DNA of 64,000 nucleotides from Diphasiastrum complanatum (lineage: Eukaryota > Streptophyta > Lycopodiopsida > Lycopodiales > Lycopodiaceae). Made by a program: the position numbers and the translations under genes. The notes beneath the pieces are model-generated. The model was given only the letters and a program-made list of their open reading frames with translations, was not told where the DNA came from and did no database searches. The stretch spans positions 29,352,703 through 29,416,702 of the forward strand of contig CM055112.1 of the NCBI GenBank assembly GCA_029204225.1. The letters are read 5' to 3'. This document shows, one piece after another, positions 23,111 through 33,598 of this stretch. Position 1 is the first letter of the stretch; every line of letters begins with the position of its first letter.

Positions 23111-23639
23111 ATCAACAAAACGATTATTCACAGGAGCATGAAGATGTAGACAGGTCATGTACGTGTAGATCTATAGAATTTTCTTCGCAGATGACCGAGA
23201 GCGACGCTCTTGCAGTATCTTATGGTTCATCCCCTTCGTGAGTTGCAACCGTATGTGACCGCAAGTGATGCTTTTATGGTGCCTTGGCAGTCCGCCCCCT
23301 TTGTAAGTTGCAACTGAAGAAACAAACGTTTCTATTACCAAAGCTTTTTGCTAGCTTTCAGCCCTCTGCCTAACGAAAATGTTCGTGAACGCGAAAGTCA
23401 AAAGGCACAAAGCGAAAATGTTCGTGAACACCACGAGAAGACACAAATACAAAAGATTCGCGAAAGAGAATCTTTCGCGATACTGCGACGAGAAAGTCAA
23501 ACGACTCAAAAAATTGTCGTGACACTCTTCCTTGCCCTCACGCTCCAAGAAGGACCATCAAGATCATGCAAGTACCCAAAAGTACAGATATCTGATCTGA
23601 TGGTGTGACATCAGCAAATACACTTTAGATCGTGGCTAA

Positions 23640-24089
23640 TCCGCCACTCTTGTAATTTTTTTTTGTTTTAGCTGCTCAGAGATAGCATAGAGTACGCAAC
23701 TTTGATCCGCAACTTATTGTACTCGTTTACTTATGTTTCATTTTCATACTGAATCTATACTATCTTTTATTGCGTTCAGCTTCATCTCAAAATGTATGTG
23801 TTTATGTAGTTCTTCGCGACAAATTATTTGTCTGATAATTCAATGCATTATTGTTTGGCTACGTAATCATTGTAGTACTAATGATTTCAAATTTAGTTAC
23901 TATAAGATCAAACATGATTTCTATCACTATTGTTTTGTTTGAAATTGATAGGCATGATCATGCATAGAGAAAGAGGAAGATAGTTTATTCCACTGCGCAT
24001 GAAAAGTTTTCTTTCTAGACGTTCGAATTATTTTTATTCGAGTTTTTTTTTTTTCGAGTTCGACCTATCTTTCACACTTCTTTCCGACA
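23640..24089 (+). repeat. Copia-C 5' LTR (left boundary uncertain)
   Basis: The right end is fixed by ...ccgaca directly followed by the primer site. The stretch matches 42892-43296, the LTR of a second Copia-C. The LTR may start further left, up to about 23290, where short inverted repeats of tcgcgaaaga occur, but no clean TG start with a partner could be found. Confidence 0.7.
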
Positions 24090-24101
24090 TGGTATCAGAG
24101 C
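24090..24101 (+). other. Copia-C primer-binding site
   Basis: TGGTATCAGAGC, the complement of the plant initiator tRNA-Met 3' end, directly after the LTR. The phrase tatcagag(c) recurs several times in the next 200 bases, which looks like local duplication of this motif. Confidence 0.9.
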
Positions 24102-24378
24102 ATTCCATTCTTATATCAGAGCTTCTATCATAGTATCAATGCTAGATCACTATTTCTTTTATATGAACCGCCACGGTATCAGATTTGTGATTTCTATCAG
24201 GGCCTAATATTATTTTGATATCAGAGCGAAAGCTCTAATACTTGATATCTTTTGCGATATCAAATTGATATCAAACTCTTCAGTTCCTTTCAATCTTTCA
24301 GTATCAGAGAATTGATTTTCTATTGTTGGCATTACTACATCTTAGCGTCATCGATACAATTGACAGACTAAGTTTCAG

Positions 24379-25250
24379 ATGGATTCTCAAAGTAAAGCCG
24401 GTCTTATTGCAGACAATCTGAATGGATCCAATTATTATTTGAGATGAAGACCTTGCTAATTGCCAACAAGTTATGGGATGTTGTTACAGGTACAAAAGTA
24501 AAACCTGGTGACGACACAGAAGACTCAAAGTGGAAATCGAAGGATGGTAAAGCTTTCACGCTTATTATCCTCAATATATTAGATACACAGATTGGACACA
24601 TTAGCTGAAGCTTAAACTTCAAAAGACGTTTGGAACATCCTAAACTCACTATATGACGTGAGGGACGTAACTACTAAGTTACATCTACGAAGAAAATTCA
24701 TCACATTCAAAATGTCTAATGGTGATTCTCTTCAAAGTCACATTAACCTGTTTAAGAATCTTTTCCAAAATATGGCCGCTATCGGATCAGTCATAGATGA
24801 TCAAGATGCAATTATGACATTGCTTTCAAGCTTGCCCTCTACATATGAGAACTGGATGATGATCATATTGACACACTTAAAGTTAGCTCTTACTAGAGTA
24901 ATCACGATGTTGCTGCAAGAAGACAATAGAAGAAGTCAAGACATTTTGTCTACTTCCTCCTCTCAGGCTCTATATGTCAACAAAGGCTCTAAGCGACAGA
25001 AGCAAAAAAGCTCCAAGAAGACTGCAATGAATTAGAAACAGACTCAAAGTCAAGAACAATCATCAAATCCATAGCCAAAGAAGAAGATGCTTTGCAGGTA
25101 TTGCAAGCGCAATAACCATGAGATCATGGATTGTCGAATTCTCCAAGCGAAGAATACAGCCAAATAACCTAATCAACAAGCAAACATAGTTTCATCATCT
25201 CTCCAGATCGAAGTGGATGAAGGCACATTCATGGTCAAAGATCAAGCGCA
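24379..25250 (+). pseudogene. Copia-C gag, broken
   Basis: The ATG at 24379 (MDSQSKAGLIADNLNGSNYYL) is shared with the second copy at 43484. Stops and a frameshift interrupt the first third. From about 24658 a clean frame reads the gag core (LHLRRKFITFKMSNGDSLQ, LLSSLPSTYENWMM). After a stop near 25033 the CCHC knuckle CRYCKRNNHEIMDC is readable at about 25096-25137. The product would have packaged element RNA; this copy cannot make it. Confidence 0.85.
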
Positions 25251-25253
25251 TTT

Positions 25254-25679
25254 TTGGATGATTCATGGTTTTTGGATTTTGGAGCAACTCAACACATGAC
25301 CAATCAATGTGAGATTTTCAACTCCTACATGCCTTACAGCACAAAGAAATTTGTTCATCTTGATGACAAGAGTACTCACACTATTGAAGGTGAAGGTACT
25401 GTAAGATTGCAATTCCAACATGATCAATTCAAACTACTATCAAAGGTCTTATATGTTCCTAAATTCTCTACAAATCTATTATCAATAAGTAGAATTACAG
25501 ATTTAGGTCATAAGGTAGAATTCGAATATGATCAATGCAAAATTATTGATAGGAGTAATAAGATCTTTGCACTGGGCAAGAGGCAGGGTTACTTATATAG
25601 ATTGGCACATTTTTATTCTGAGTCTAGTCAAGTCTTGAAAATCTCTGTTCTAGTCAATAAAGCATTACTATGGCTTCAT
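25254..25679 (+). pseudogene. Copia-C protease and pre-integrase start, interrupted by Copia-B
   Basis: The protease motif is altered: FLDFGATQHMT where copia proteases have DSGA(T/S), so the Ser/Thr-Gly pair after the catalytic Asp is damaged. Downstream text (VLYVPKFSTNLLSISRIT) is normal. The frame runs into LLWLH at 25679 and is then cut by the Copia-B insertion; the same frame resumes at 30254. Confidence 0.9.
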
Positions 25680-26381
25680 TGTGAAAGTACTGTACTTTAG
25701 GACCATAAATGGATCTACAAAAGATCCACAAGAGTGATTGGATGCTTGCTTAACAATCTATCAAAAAACTAGACACAAAAAAGTTGATCTAGATTGGCAA
25801 TTTGACAAACAACAAGCATTAACAATCAAAAGCATTGATAAACATTGAAATCCGAGCCCGCACGTGTGTACTACAGGCTGTAGTACGGCCTTCAACCTGA
25901 GAAACAAGTAGAAATTGATTTGGTTTCATTTGGATCACAAAAACTCAATGTACATAGTGAACTAGCTTGAGATTGCCAATGAGCTCCAAAAATTTTCTTT
26001 CTTCTCACTATGGAGAGAGGGAATACATAGCAAATTCGACTTCCTTCTTGAAGTTAGGTGGATTTCCAGCATGTAATAAGGAATTTAACTCACTCTCCTT
26101 GACCTAAAATGAAACCCTAGTCTATTTCCTAGAGTCATGTTTGGTAGATAGCTAGTTGGTCAAATTTTCACCTTAAATCTAGGATTTAGGTCCTATAAAC
26201 TAGGAATCACTACCAAAATGACATGACCAACCCTATGGACTTGACCTAGCCTACATTATGATGGGTTTCCCACGTGGCATCATGGACTCACATGTGTGGG
26301 ACCCACTTGTGTACACAATTTACACTATTCTACATGGTTTTTGATCAAGCTAGATTTGCCAATTTTTGGCAATTCTTCACA
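25680..26381 (-). repeat. Copia-B 3' LTR
   Basis: 702 bp, ends tgtgaaag...cttcaca in plus orientation, TTCAT directly to the left. Being on the minus strand, this left copy is the downstream LTR. Confidence 0.95.
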
Positions 26382-26940
26382 CTCCTCAAATTTAGCTTGA
26401 TCTATTTACAACTCTCTTGATAGATCAATGAAAGCTTTTAGAAGTGTCTAAAAAATCCAGCTACAAAGAAGGAACTTTTGAGACTCCAATAGAGAATGAT
26501 GTCCATGAAGGATCTTTCACCACCTCTTAGAAGATCCCTTACAAGATGTTCCATAAATGTGTCTATATACATGTAGCACACTTCAAAACTAAACATCATG
26601 CCAAGCCATGGATTCCAAGGCATTTTGTGCACTTGAAGATACATCAATTAAAATATTAAGTGCATAAATAATGTTGCCAAAGACAACTTGTCTTGCTTGA
26701 TCCATATGATTGAGCCTTGATGGCTCCATCTTGATACTCAAGATTCTTCTTGGAGTCCTCGGGTCTTGAGCTTGCTCCTCCACTTGACTTGACTCCAAAC
26801 CATCAGTGAATTGAATAAGGTGTTGATCCAAAGGTGCTTCTTCAAGTTTACAAATCTTCCACTCTTGAAAGATCACATTTCCACCATTGACAAATTCTTT
26901 GGCTGAAAACAAGTAGATTCTACAATCTCTACTTGAAGAT
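26382..26940 (-). pseudogene. Copia-B integrase-RT linker remnant
   Basis: The minus strand at 26589-26912 reads QDPRTPRRILSIKMEPSRLNH and then text like the start of RT (SSAQNALESMAWHD). This matches the linker of Copia-D (NPPITPRRSSRAKVEPSRLTY). RT proper is absent: the sequence passes to scraps with RSFMDI and ends at the purine tract. So a large deletion removed RT and RNase H. Confidence 0.75.
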
Positions 26941-27947
26941 CAAAACACTACCATTATTCCTATCATTGAAATAGGATAATCTTTGGTCCTTACATTGGAA
27001 TGATCATGCACAAAGCATGTGGACACAAAGATTTCCAAAGCAAATGATATTTCATCTTTTATGACTCTATTCAAACTATTACAAAAATAGTTATCCAATG
27101 AAATTGCTTTATCAACAACAAATGTAGATTTCAAAGCATCCCATTTCATTGTCTTGTCATACAAAGTAATAAACACCATGGATCTTAAAGATAAGAAACA
27201 AGTCACCTCATGTCTACTAATACTTTCCAAAAAGTATTCAAAGATAGTAGACTCTCCAATGCTCACCACCCTTGCAAGATGCACACTTGAATGGACAATT
27301 TGCATGCAATTTGATGACTCGGCCATTGTCATTGAGGACTCCCTTGGAACTCTCATGCTTTGAGGCTGATCCTCAAGATCTTCCTCCTTTTGATGCTCCT
27401 CCTCAATGCAAGCAAGATCACACTTTGCCAAGATCTCCTCTTGAGTGATCTCCTCCTTCGCCAAGCTCATTCTTTCAAAAGCAACACTAGCTTCCAACTT
27501 AAACAATCTTCCATGTTTAAATCCCTTTGCAATGCAAACATCATTCTTCAAGATGAAGCAAACACCATGCTTAAAGTGGACATCCAAACCACTCTCTAAG
27601 AGTAGACCAACACTAAGCATATTCTTGGTGATTGATGGTACATAAAGGACATTTTCTAGATCCATGCATTTTGAGGATTCTAGATACAAAGAGATGGTGC
27701 CAACACCATCTATCCTACACTCTTCATCATTTGCAGTAAAGACAAACTTTTTAGCAGCATTGAAAGAGTGTAAGGTTGAGAAAAAGTCCTTTTCACAAGA
27801 CATGTGAGAGCTAGCCCCACTGTCGATCCACCAATTGTCTCTTGAATTGCCATTGCTTGTTGGTGAGGATGTAGATGCCATCAAGAATACATCTACTTCA
27901 TCCTCCTCCTCCTCCTTTGCAAGGTTTCCTTGTTTGTCCTCCTCCAC
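26940..27947 (-). CDS. Copia-B protease region followed by unrecognised module
   Basis: The frame starts downstream of the gag stop and reads a full copia protease segment (NWWIDSGASSHMSCEKDFFS, then VLYVPSITKNMLSV). After about residue 180 it changes to text that is not integrase (CMQIVHSSVHLARVV, DYFCNS-like and IKDEISFALEIF) up to the stop at 26940. In a complete copia this space would hold pre-integrase and integrase. The frame is open for 335 codons, which suggests that the module was coding or only recently inactive. The frame would be reached from gag only by reading through one TGA. I do not recognise the module. Confidence 0.65.
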   Translation of the reverse strand: MEEDKQGNLAKEEEEDEVDVFLMASTSSPTSNGNSRDNWWIDSGASSHMSCEKDFFSTLHSFNAAKKFVFTANDEECRIDGVGTISLYLESSKCMDLENVLYVPSITKNMLSVGLLLESGLDVHFKHGVCFILKNDVCIAKGFKHGRLFKLEASVAFERMSLAKEEITQEEILAKCDLACIEEEHQKEEDLEDQPQSMRVPRESSMTMAESSNCMQIVHSSVHLARVVSIGESTIFEYFLESISRHEVTCFLSLRSMVFITLYDKTMKWDALKSTFVVDKAISLDNYFCNSLNRVIKDEISFALEIFVSTCFVHDHSNVRTKDYPISMIGIMVVF

Positions 27948-27968
27948 TTGTGCTCTTAGCCTCTTGTA

Positions 27969-28745
27969 TCATTCAGATGCATAATGCCCCTTCCTTCCAC
28001 AAAAGAAGCATTTTTGCTTTGACTTGTCCTTTGAGCTTGATGCATCATCCTCTTCTTTGGCCTCCTTTGGATGCTTCTTCTTTCCATTGGTCTTCTTTTT
28101 GCCCTTGAATGAGAAATTGGCTTTCTCATCACCATCCTGCAACGACAAGGAACTCATCCTAGATTTTGCATGGAGCATCCTACACTCTTCAGCCACTAAT
28201 ACACTGTAAAGTTTTTCTATAGTTGGAAAAGTGTCTTGGATGGCAAAACTTTGGACCAAATTTGCAAAGTCATCTCCTAGACCATTAAGGACAATTTGTA
28301 CAAGCTCTCCATCATGAATCTTCTCTCCAATGGAAGCCAACTCCCTATTTAGAGACTTGATTCTGAGTACATAATCATGTGCACTCTCCTCACTTCTCCT
28401 CATGCTTTGCAAAATTTGATTTCTAAGCATAAGAATTCTAGAAGTGTTGCTAGACTCATAGATTGATTTTAAAGACTCCCAAGCCTCTTTAGCATTAGTA
28501 CAAGCTGATACTTCTCTCAACAAATCATTGCTCACATTCATCTTCACACAATGAAGTGCAAGCCTAGATCTCTTCTTGTATCTAGCTAACTCCTGTGCAC
28601 CTAGAGGTTCATCTTCATCTTCAATCAAGAACTCATAAAGGTCTTGGAGCACCAAGAGTGACTCCATTCGAACCTTCCAAATAGCATAATCTGTAGAATT
28701 CAACCTCTCACTGGATTCTAGAAGGTATGCTCCAGCAGATCCCAT
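27969..28745 (-). pseudogene. Copia-B gag ending in a TGA at the last knuckle Cys
   Basis: From the ATG at 28745 (MGSAGAYLLESSERLN) the frame reads the copia gag core, LVQIVLNGLGDDFANLVQ, a Lys-rich stretch and the CCHC knuckle CFFCGRKGHYASE. The final Cys codon is TGA (27969-27971) where relatives have TGC or TGT (CYYCSKMGHYASEC in Copia-D). The frame continues past it (YKRLRAQVEEDKQGN) into the protease. A single base change therefore both ends gag and removes a zinc ligand. It could be simple decay; readthrough would still put a different amino acid at that site. Confidence 0.85.
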
Positions 28746-29550
28746 CTTACTAGTGACTTCTACAAACAAGAAATAGATTTGATTGACTTGAAACTCACAA
28801 AGGTCTCACACTTGCAGTGTTTCACTCAAATTTGATTTCTAATCCAACAAATGGACTTATAATCACAATTCTATCACTCCCTCACAAAGCTGGAATGAAG
28901 ATAAGATGAAGTGAAAACTACTTTCAAACAAATCTTGCCAAGAAATGGATTTGATTGTCTCTAGAAACTCACAAAGGTCTCTCTCTTGTAGTTTTTCACT
29001 CAAATTAGATTTCTAATACAACAAATGGACTTATAATCTCAGTTCTAGCACTCCCTCACAAAGTTGGAATGAAGATAAGATGATGTGAAATCTACGTACA
29101 ATCAAATCTTGCCAATTTTGGCTATTTTTGGACAAAAAAATGACTTAATCTCTTTCTTCCTTCTTGGTGTACTTTCAAGACCTGTTTTTAACCTTAATAG
29201 GACTTTAACTCAGCCTAGAATAATTAGATTCCATGAAACAAATTCAAATCTAATCAATGGCAAATGATCTTGGTAGATTATCCTAGGATCTCCACCAAAA
29301 ATTACACCAATAGCTCACAAATTGAATTTTTTTGGATCAAATGAATACCATGCATTAAATGCAGGTTCAGAGGTGCCCACACATGTGGACAGTACGGATT
29401 TGGACCCCTACCAAGTTTGGGATCAAATCTCCTCACCAAAATCAAGATTCTAGCTTGCCCTCTCAATACTAGTTTTTAGCACCAAAACTTGCTAGAAATG
29501 GATTTGCATTAGATCAATGGCTTATGCTCTTGTACTTGGCTCTGATACCA
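28746..29550 (-). other. Copia-B leader and primer-binding site
   Basis: Non-coding leader between 5' LTR and gag. The primer site TGGTATCAGAGC reads on the minus strand from 29550 to 29539, touching the LTR. The leader holds an internal duplication (ctcacaaaggtctc ... cttgtag/cagtttttcactcaaatt at about 28793 and 28970). The same leader is found at 15523-16327 and, on the plus strand, at about 31035-31490. Confidence 0.85.
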
Positions 29551-30253
29551 TGTGAAAGTACTGTACTTTAGGACCATAAATGGATCTACAAAAGATCCAC
29601 AAGAGTGATTGGATGCTTGCTTAACAGTCTATCAAAAAAACTAGACACAAAAAAGTTGATCTAGATTGGCAGTTTGACAAACAACAAGCACTAACAATCA
29701 AAAGCATTGATGAACATTGAAATCCGAGCCCACACGTGTGTACTACAGGCTGTAGTACGGCCTTCAACCTGATAAACAAGTAGAAATTGATTTGGTTTCA
29801 TTTGGATCACAAAAACTCAATGTACATAGTGAACTAGCTTGAGATTGCCAATGAGCTCCAGTAATTTTCTATCTTCTCACTATGGAGAGAGGGAATACAT
29901 AGCAAATTCGACTTCCTTCTTGAAGTTAGGTGGATTTCCAGCATGTAATAAGGAAGTTAACTCACTCTCCTTGACCTAAAATGAAACCCTAGTCTATTTC
30001 CTAGAGTCATGCTTGGTAGATAGCTAGTTGGTCAAATTTTCACCTTAAATCTAGGATTTAGGTCCTATAAGCTAGGAATCACTACCAAAATGACATGACC
30101 AACTCTCTTGACTTGACGTAACCTACATTAGGATGGGTTTCCCATGTGGCATCATGGCCTCACATGTGTGGGACCCACTTGTGTACACAATTTACACTAT
30201 TCTACATGGTTTTTGATCAAGCTAGATTTGCCAATTTTTGGCAATTCTTCACA
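29551..30253 (-). repeat. Copia-B 5' LTR
   Basis: 703 bp, ends tgtgaaag...cttcaca in plus orientation; TTCAT directly to the right at 30254-30258 pairs with 25675-25679. Confidence 0.95.
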
Positions 30254-30440
30254 TTCATCGCTTAGGATACTTGAATTATGCATCTATTTTGAACATGTCC
30301 AGACAATCAATGGTTCTTGATCTCAACTATCCTTTTAGTAAGATCGATCCCCCTCTCTGTCATAGCTGCATCTTTGGAAAGCAAGCAAGCTAGGATTCCA
30401 TTTAGATCAAACCATAGGCATGCAGCAAAAGATCTGACAA
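30254..30440 (+). pseudogene. Copia-C pre-integrase, continuation after the nested insertion
   Basis: Directly after the duplicated TTCAT the Copia-C frame resumes in the pre-integrase domain (RLGYLNYASI, then CHSCIFGKQARIPFRS), in phase with LLWLH at 25679. This proves that Copia-B inserted into a once-continuous reading frame. It stops near 30440, where another gag fragment begins. Confidence 0.88.
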
Positions 30441-30790
30441 GCCAAGAGGAAGGGGCAAAGAGCATCATCGACATTTCAAGAAGGACAAGTCAAAGGAGGA
30501 TATTGATGAGGATTCATCACAAACATCAAGAAGTTGCAAATCCAACAAGAAGTGTTTCTTTTGTGGTAAGAAGGGGCATTTTTCATGCTTCAAGAAGAAA
30601 GAATTCCTCAAGCAAGCCAATCTTGCTAAAGAGAGTGAAGGTGAGATAGAAGAGAGCTACCAAGAAGGATCTCTCATGATGTCTATGTACTCAACTTCTA
30701 GTTTTGAAGTTGAAAATTCATGGTGGATAGAAAGTAGATCTGTTTTCACATGACTAGTTCAAGAGAATCTTTTACTCATTGTTGCACCTT
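30435..30790 (+). pseudogene. copia gag-protease fragment of another family
   Basis: A knuckle remnant (CFFCGKKGHFSCF; one residue short between His and Cys) is followed by an acidic linker (EGEIEESYQEGSLMMSMYS) and a damaged protease start (SWWIESRS where WWIDSGAS is expected, so the catalytic Asp is Glu). The order is like Copia-D residues 256-318. Both ends are truncated. Confidence 0.75.
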
Positions 30791-31034
30791 AATATGGTTC
30801 TAGACATTATGGAATATTAGAGCTCAAAATGGGCCCTTTGTCAAGGTGTTTTTTTTTTTTTTTGTACTTCGCACGCTTTCAAGGCTTAAATGGCCTAATC
30901 AATGGTGTCCATCTGTGACGAAGTGTAACATTGACAAAAATTGTTTTTGCCTTTTCCGGCCAAATTTTCATGGTTTTCATAAAACCTATCGGGCTAAACA
31001 ATTGATCTTTAAGTTGAAAGGGATCAAAATTCGT
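30791..31034. other. spacer
   Basis: No gene recognised; contains a poly-T run at 30849-30863. Confidence 0.4.
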
Positions 31035-31907
31035 ATTGTTCCCACATGTGGGAACTTCTGAACCTGCTTTTATTGCATCATTTTCATTTGGTTACCAAAA
31101 ATTCAATTTGAGAGATTTTGGTGTAACTTTTGGTTGAAATCCTAGAATAATCTACCAAGATTATTTGCCATTGATTAGATTTGAATTTGTTTCATGGCTA
31201 ATTAATCTAGGCTGAGTTCAAGTCCTAGGTCATATATAAGTCGTGAAAGTACACCAAGAAGGAAGAAAGAGGTTAAGTCATTTTTTTTGTCCAAAAATAG
31301 CCAAGATTGGCAAAATTTGCTTGAGAGTAGTTTTCACATCATCTTATCTTCATTCCATCTTTGTGAGGGAGTGATAGAACTATGATTACAAGTCCATTTG
31401 TTGGATTAGAAATCAAATTCGAGTGAAACACTACAAGTTGGGAACCTTTGTGAGAAATTTTTTCTTGTGTGTAGAATTCACTAGTAAGATGGGATCTATT
31501 GGAGCAAACCTTCTAGAAGCTAGTGAGAGGTTAAATTCTACTAATTATGCAATTTGAAAGATTAGGATGGAGTCACTCATGGTGCTCCAAGACCTTTATG
31601 AATTTCTTATTAAAGGTGAAGATGAACCTCTAGGTGCACAAGAATTAGTGAGAGACAAAAAGAGATCTAGGCTAGCACTTCATTGTGTGAAAAGGAATGT
31701 GAGCAATCATCTTTTAAGGGAAGTATCATCATGTAAAACTGCTAAAGAGGCTTGGGCACAAGACACTTTGCACACTATAGAAAAACTTCATAGTGTATTA
31801 GTGGCTGAAGAGTGTAGAATGATGCACACCAATGCAAGAATGAACTCAATGTCTTTGCAGGATGGTGATGAGAAAGTCAATTTCTCATACAAAGACAAGA
31901 AGTGCTA
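31035..31907 (+). mobile_element. divergent Copia-B fragment: leader and deleted gag
   Basis: The plus strand aligns with the Copia-B leader (ataatctaccaagat, gccattgattagatttgaat) and then with gag from ATGGGATC at 31491 (MGS.GANLLEASERLNS). A stop occurs at the YAIWK position (TGA near 31555). The frame 31567-31908 reads MESLMVLQDLYEFLI and is deleted between KEAW and the equivalent of QDTFPTIEKL. It is cut at 31907 by the Gypsy-G sequence. It is clearly more diverged than the other two Copia-B copies. Confidence 0.8.
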
Positions 31908-32936
31908 AGAAAATCCTCTTGGCCAGTTTCTGGTGGCCAACACTCTTCAAGGATATGCACAATTACACTAAGACTTGTGATGTCTGCCAACGCACAAAAC
32001 GCTTTCAAAAAATAGACTACATGCCTTTACATCCTGTAACCACTGATCAAGCTTTTCAGAAATGGGAATTGATTATGTCGGACCTATTAGTCCTGCTGCT
32101 CGACACACACAATCTTGTTACATCATAGTAGCTATGGACTACTGCACCAAATGGGCTGAAGCAAGAGTTGTTCACAATGCTGACGCTCATTCCACGGCCA
32201 AATTTCTCTATGAACAGGTTATAGTTCGGTTCGGATGTCCTCTAGAGCTTATCAGTGATAGGAGAACACATTTCCTTAACTCTATCATAGCAGATCTTCT
32301 TTCCAAAATTTTTGTGGTACATTGCAAAAGTTCCCCATACTATCCACGCTGCAATGGCCAGGCAAAATCCACCAATAAAATCATATGTGGCATTCTCACC
32401 AAAACCGTCAAATCCAACCGATCTGATTGGGAACTCAAACTCCATGCTGCTCTCTGGGCTTATCGCACTACACCAAAACGAGCTACAGGATTAACCCCCT
32501 TCCAGCGCACATATGGTCAAGAAGTCGTTATGCCTATGGAATTCCATATTCTCTCCCTTCGAGTAGCCTACAACCTTGAGCTCGATACTCCTCAGAATCT
32601 AGCAAATAGGTTATTCCATCTGGAGCAACTCTGTGAAACACGACGGATCAGCATCCATGTTCAACAAGTCCACAAACGACGACAAAAAGCATGGCATGAT
32701 TGATGATTGAAACTTAGAGATTTCCAGGTGGGCGATAAGGTCCTGCTATACCAAGCGAAAGCCTTCAAAGGTAAACTGAAATTCTCAGACCAAGGACCTT
32801 ACATCATAAAAATTTTTTTTGCCTCTGGATATGTTCAGCTCCAAACCCTTCAAGGCGATGTCCTCGACACTTTGGTCAATGGGAGTCGACTGAGAAAGTA
32901 CAACGAACCCTGCTTTTATCTTGATATCTATTAGCT
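31908..32936 (+). pseudogene. Gypsy-G integrase, with catalytic Glu changed to Lys
   Basis: Ty3/gypsy integrase: zinc-binding end (FWWPTLFKDMHNYTKTCDVCQ), core (IDYVGPISP, AMDYCTKWAEA, then ISDRRTHFLNS) and a C-terminal GPY/F-type module (FQVGDKVLLYQ, DQGPYIIKI). It inserts element DNA into the host genome. The catalytic Glu lies in NGQAE in relatives; here the text is NGQAKSTNK, so the DDE triad is broken. There is also a frameshift near 32060 and a stop at 32701. No chromodomain follows. Dead copy. Confidence 0.88.
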
Positions 32937-33598
32937 GCTTTTTCTCTACTATTTTTTTTTCTTCTCCCATTTTTTTATTATTTGTATGCCATTTTGACAC
33001 CATTTTTGCTGTGATTAGCTGTTCCACCCATCAAGATACTATCAGATCAGTTTTCTCTGAGAAAACCACAAAAGTCATAAGATTCAGACAAAATGTTTTC
33101 ACATCATCTTAGATAGAAATCGTCTGATTTCTTTTTTACAGAGAACGATTCATTTTTGGCCTCCGCAAATTCTGTCTCAGAAGAAAAATGTCAAAAATAT
33201 CAAAAAAAATGGAGTTTTCTTCATCATATACCCATGCTCAAAATTCGCAGACAATTCCGGGAGCTCAAATTAATCCTCGTGATTTCTCTACTAGCTCCGC
33301 GAATTCTGATCAGATACATTTTTACACTATCAGACATTTTCCTTCTTTGGCCAGCACAAATCACTTACAGGAATTCGCGGGCCCTCAGAATGCTGCCTCA
33401 AAATTCGCGACCATCATTACCAAATCGTGGACACTGAGGCCGAATTCTGGGTGAAGTTGTGAATTCATGTCCAAAAAAGTCTATATATAGGTCTCCACCC
33501 TTTCTCCACGAGTTCATTTTAAATTGTTGCTCTCGAGTTCATGCCAAATTTTTTCAAAATTTTCAAAATTCTCAAAGCAAGCTAAAATCATTGCTGCC
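32937..33598 (+). other. Gypsy-G non-coding gap between integrase and extra ORF
   Basis: AT-rich, without a convincing frame. Words such as gaattcgcgg and tttcacatcat recur in the Gypsy-G leader at 59900-60430, so this may hold regulatory or splice signals for the downstream ORF. That is inference. Confidence 0.45.

Larger units (their letters stand above)
25680..30253 (-). mobile_element. Copia-B, complete non-autonomous LTR retrotransposon nested in Copia-C
   Basis: A 4574-bp element with LTRs at 25680-26381 and 29551-30253, primer site complement at 29540-29550 and a purine tract (tttgaggag on the minus strand) at 26382-26390. The 5-bp target duplication TTCAT is present at 25675-25679 and 30254-30258. 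Its interior encodes gag and protease but no integrase core, RT or RNase H, so it would depend on proteins of a relative. The two LTRs differ at roughly 20 positions, clearly more than those of Copia-D, so this insertion is the older of the two. Confidence 0.95.

Noticed and set aside
32707..32936. Chromodomain at the end of Gypsy-G integrase
   Set aside because: The text matches the GPY/F-type end (DQGPYIIKI) and then stops; no aromatic-cage pattern follows.
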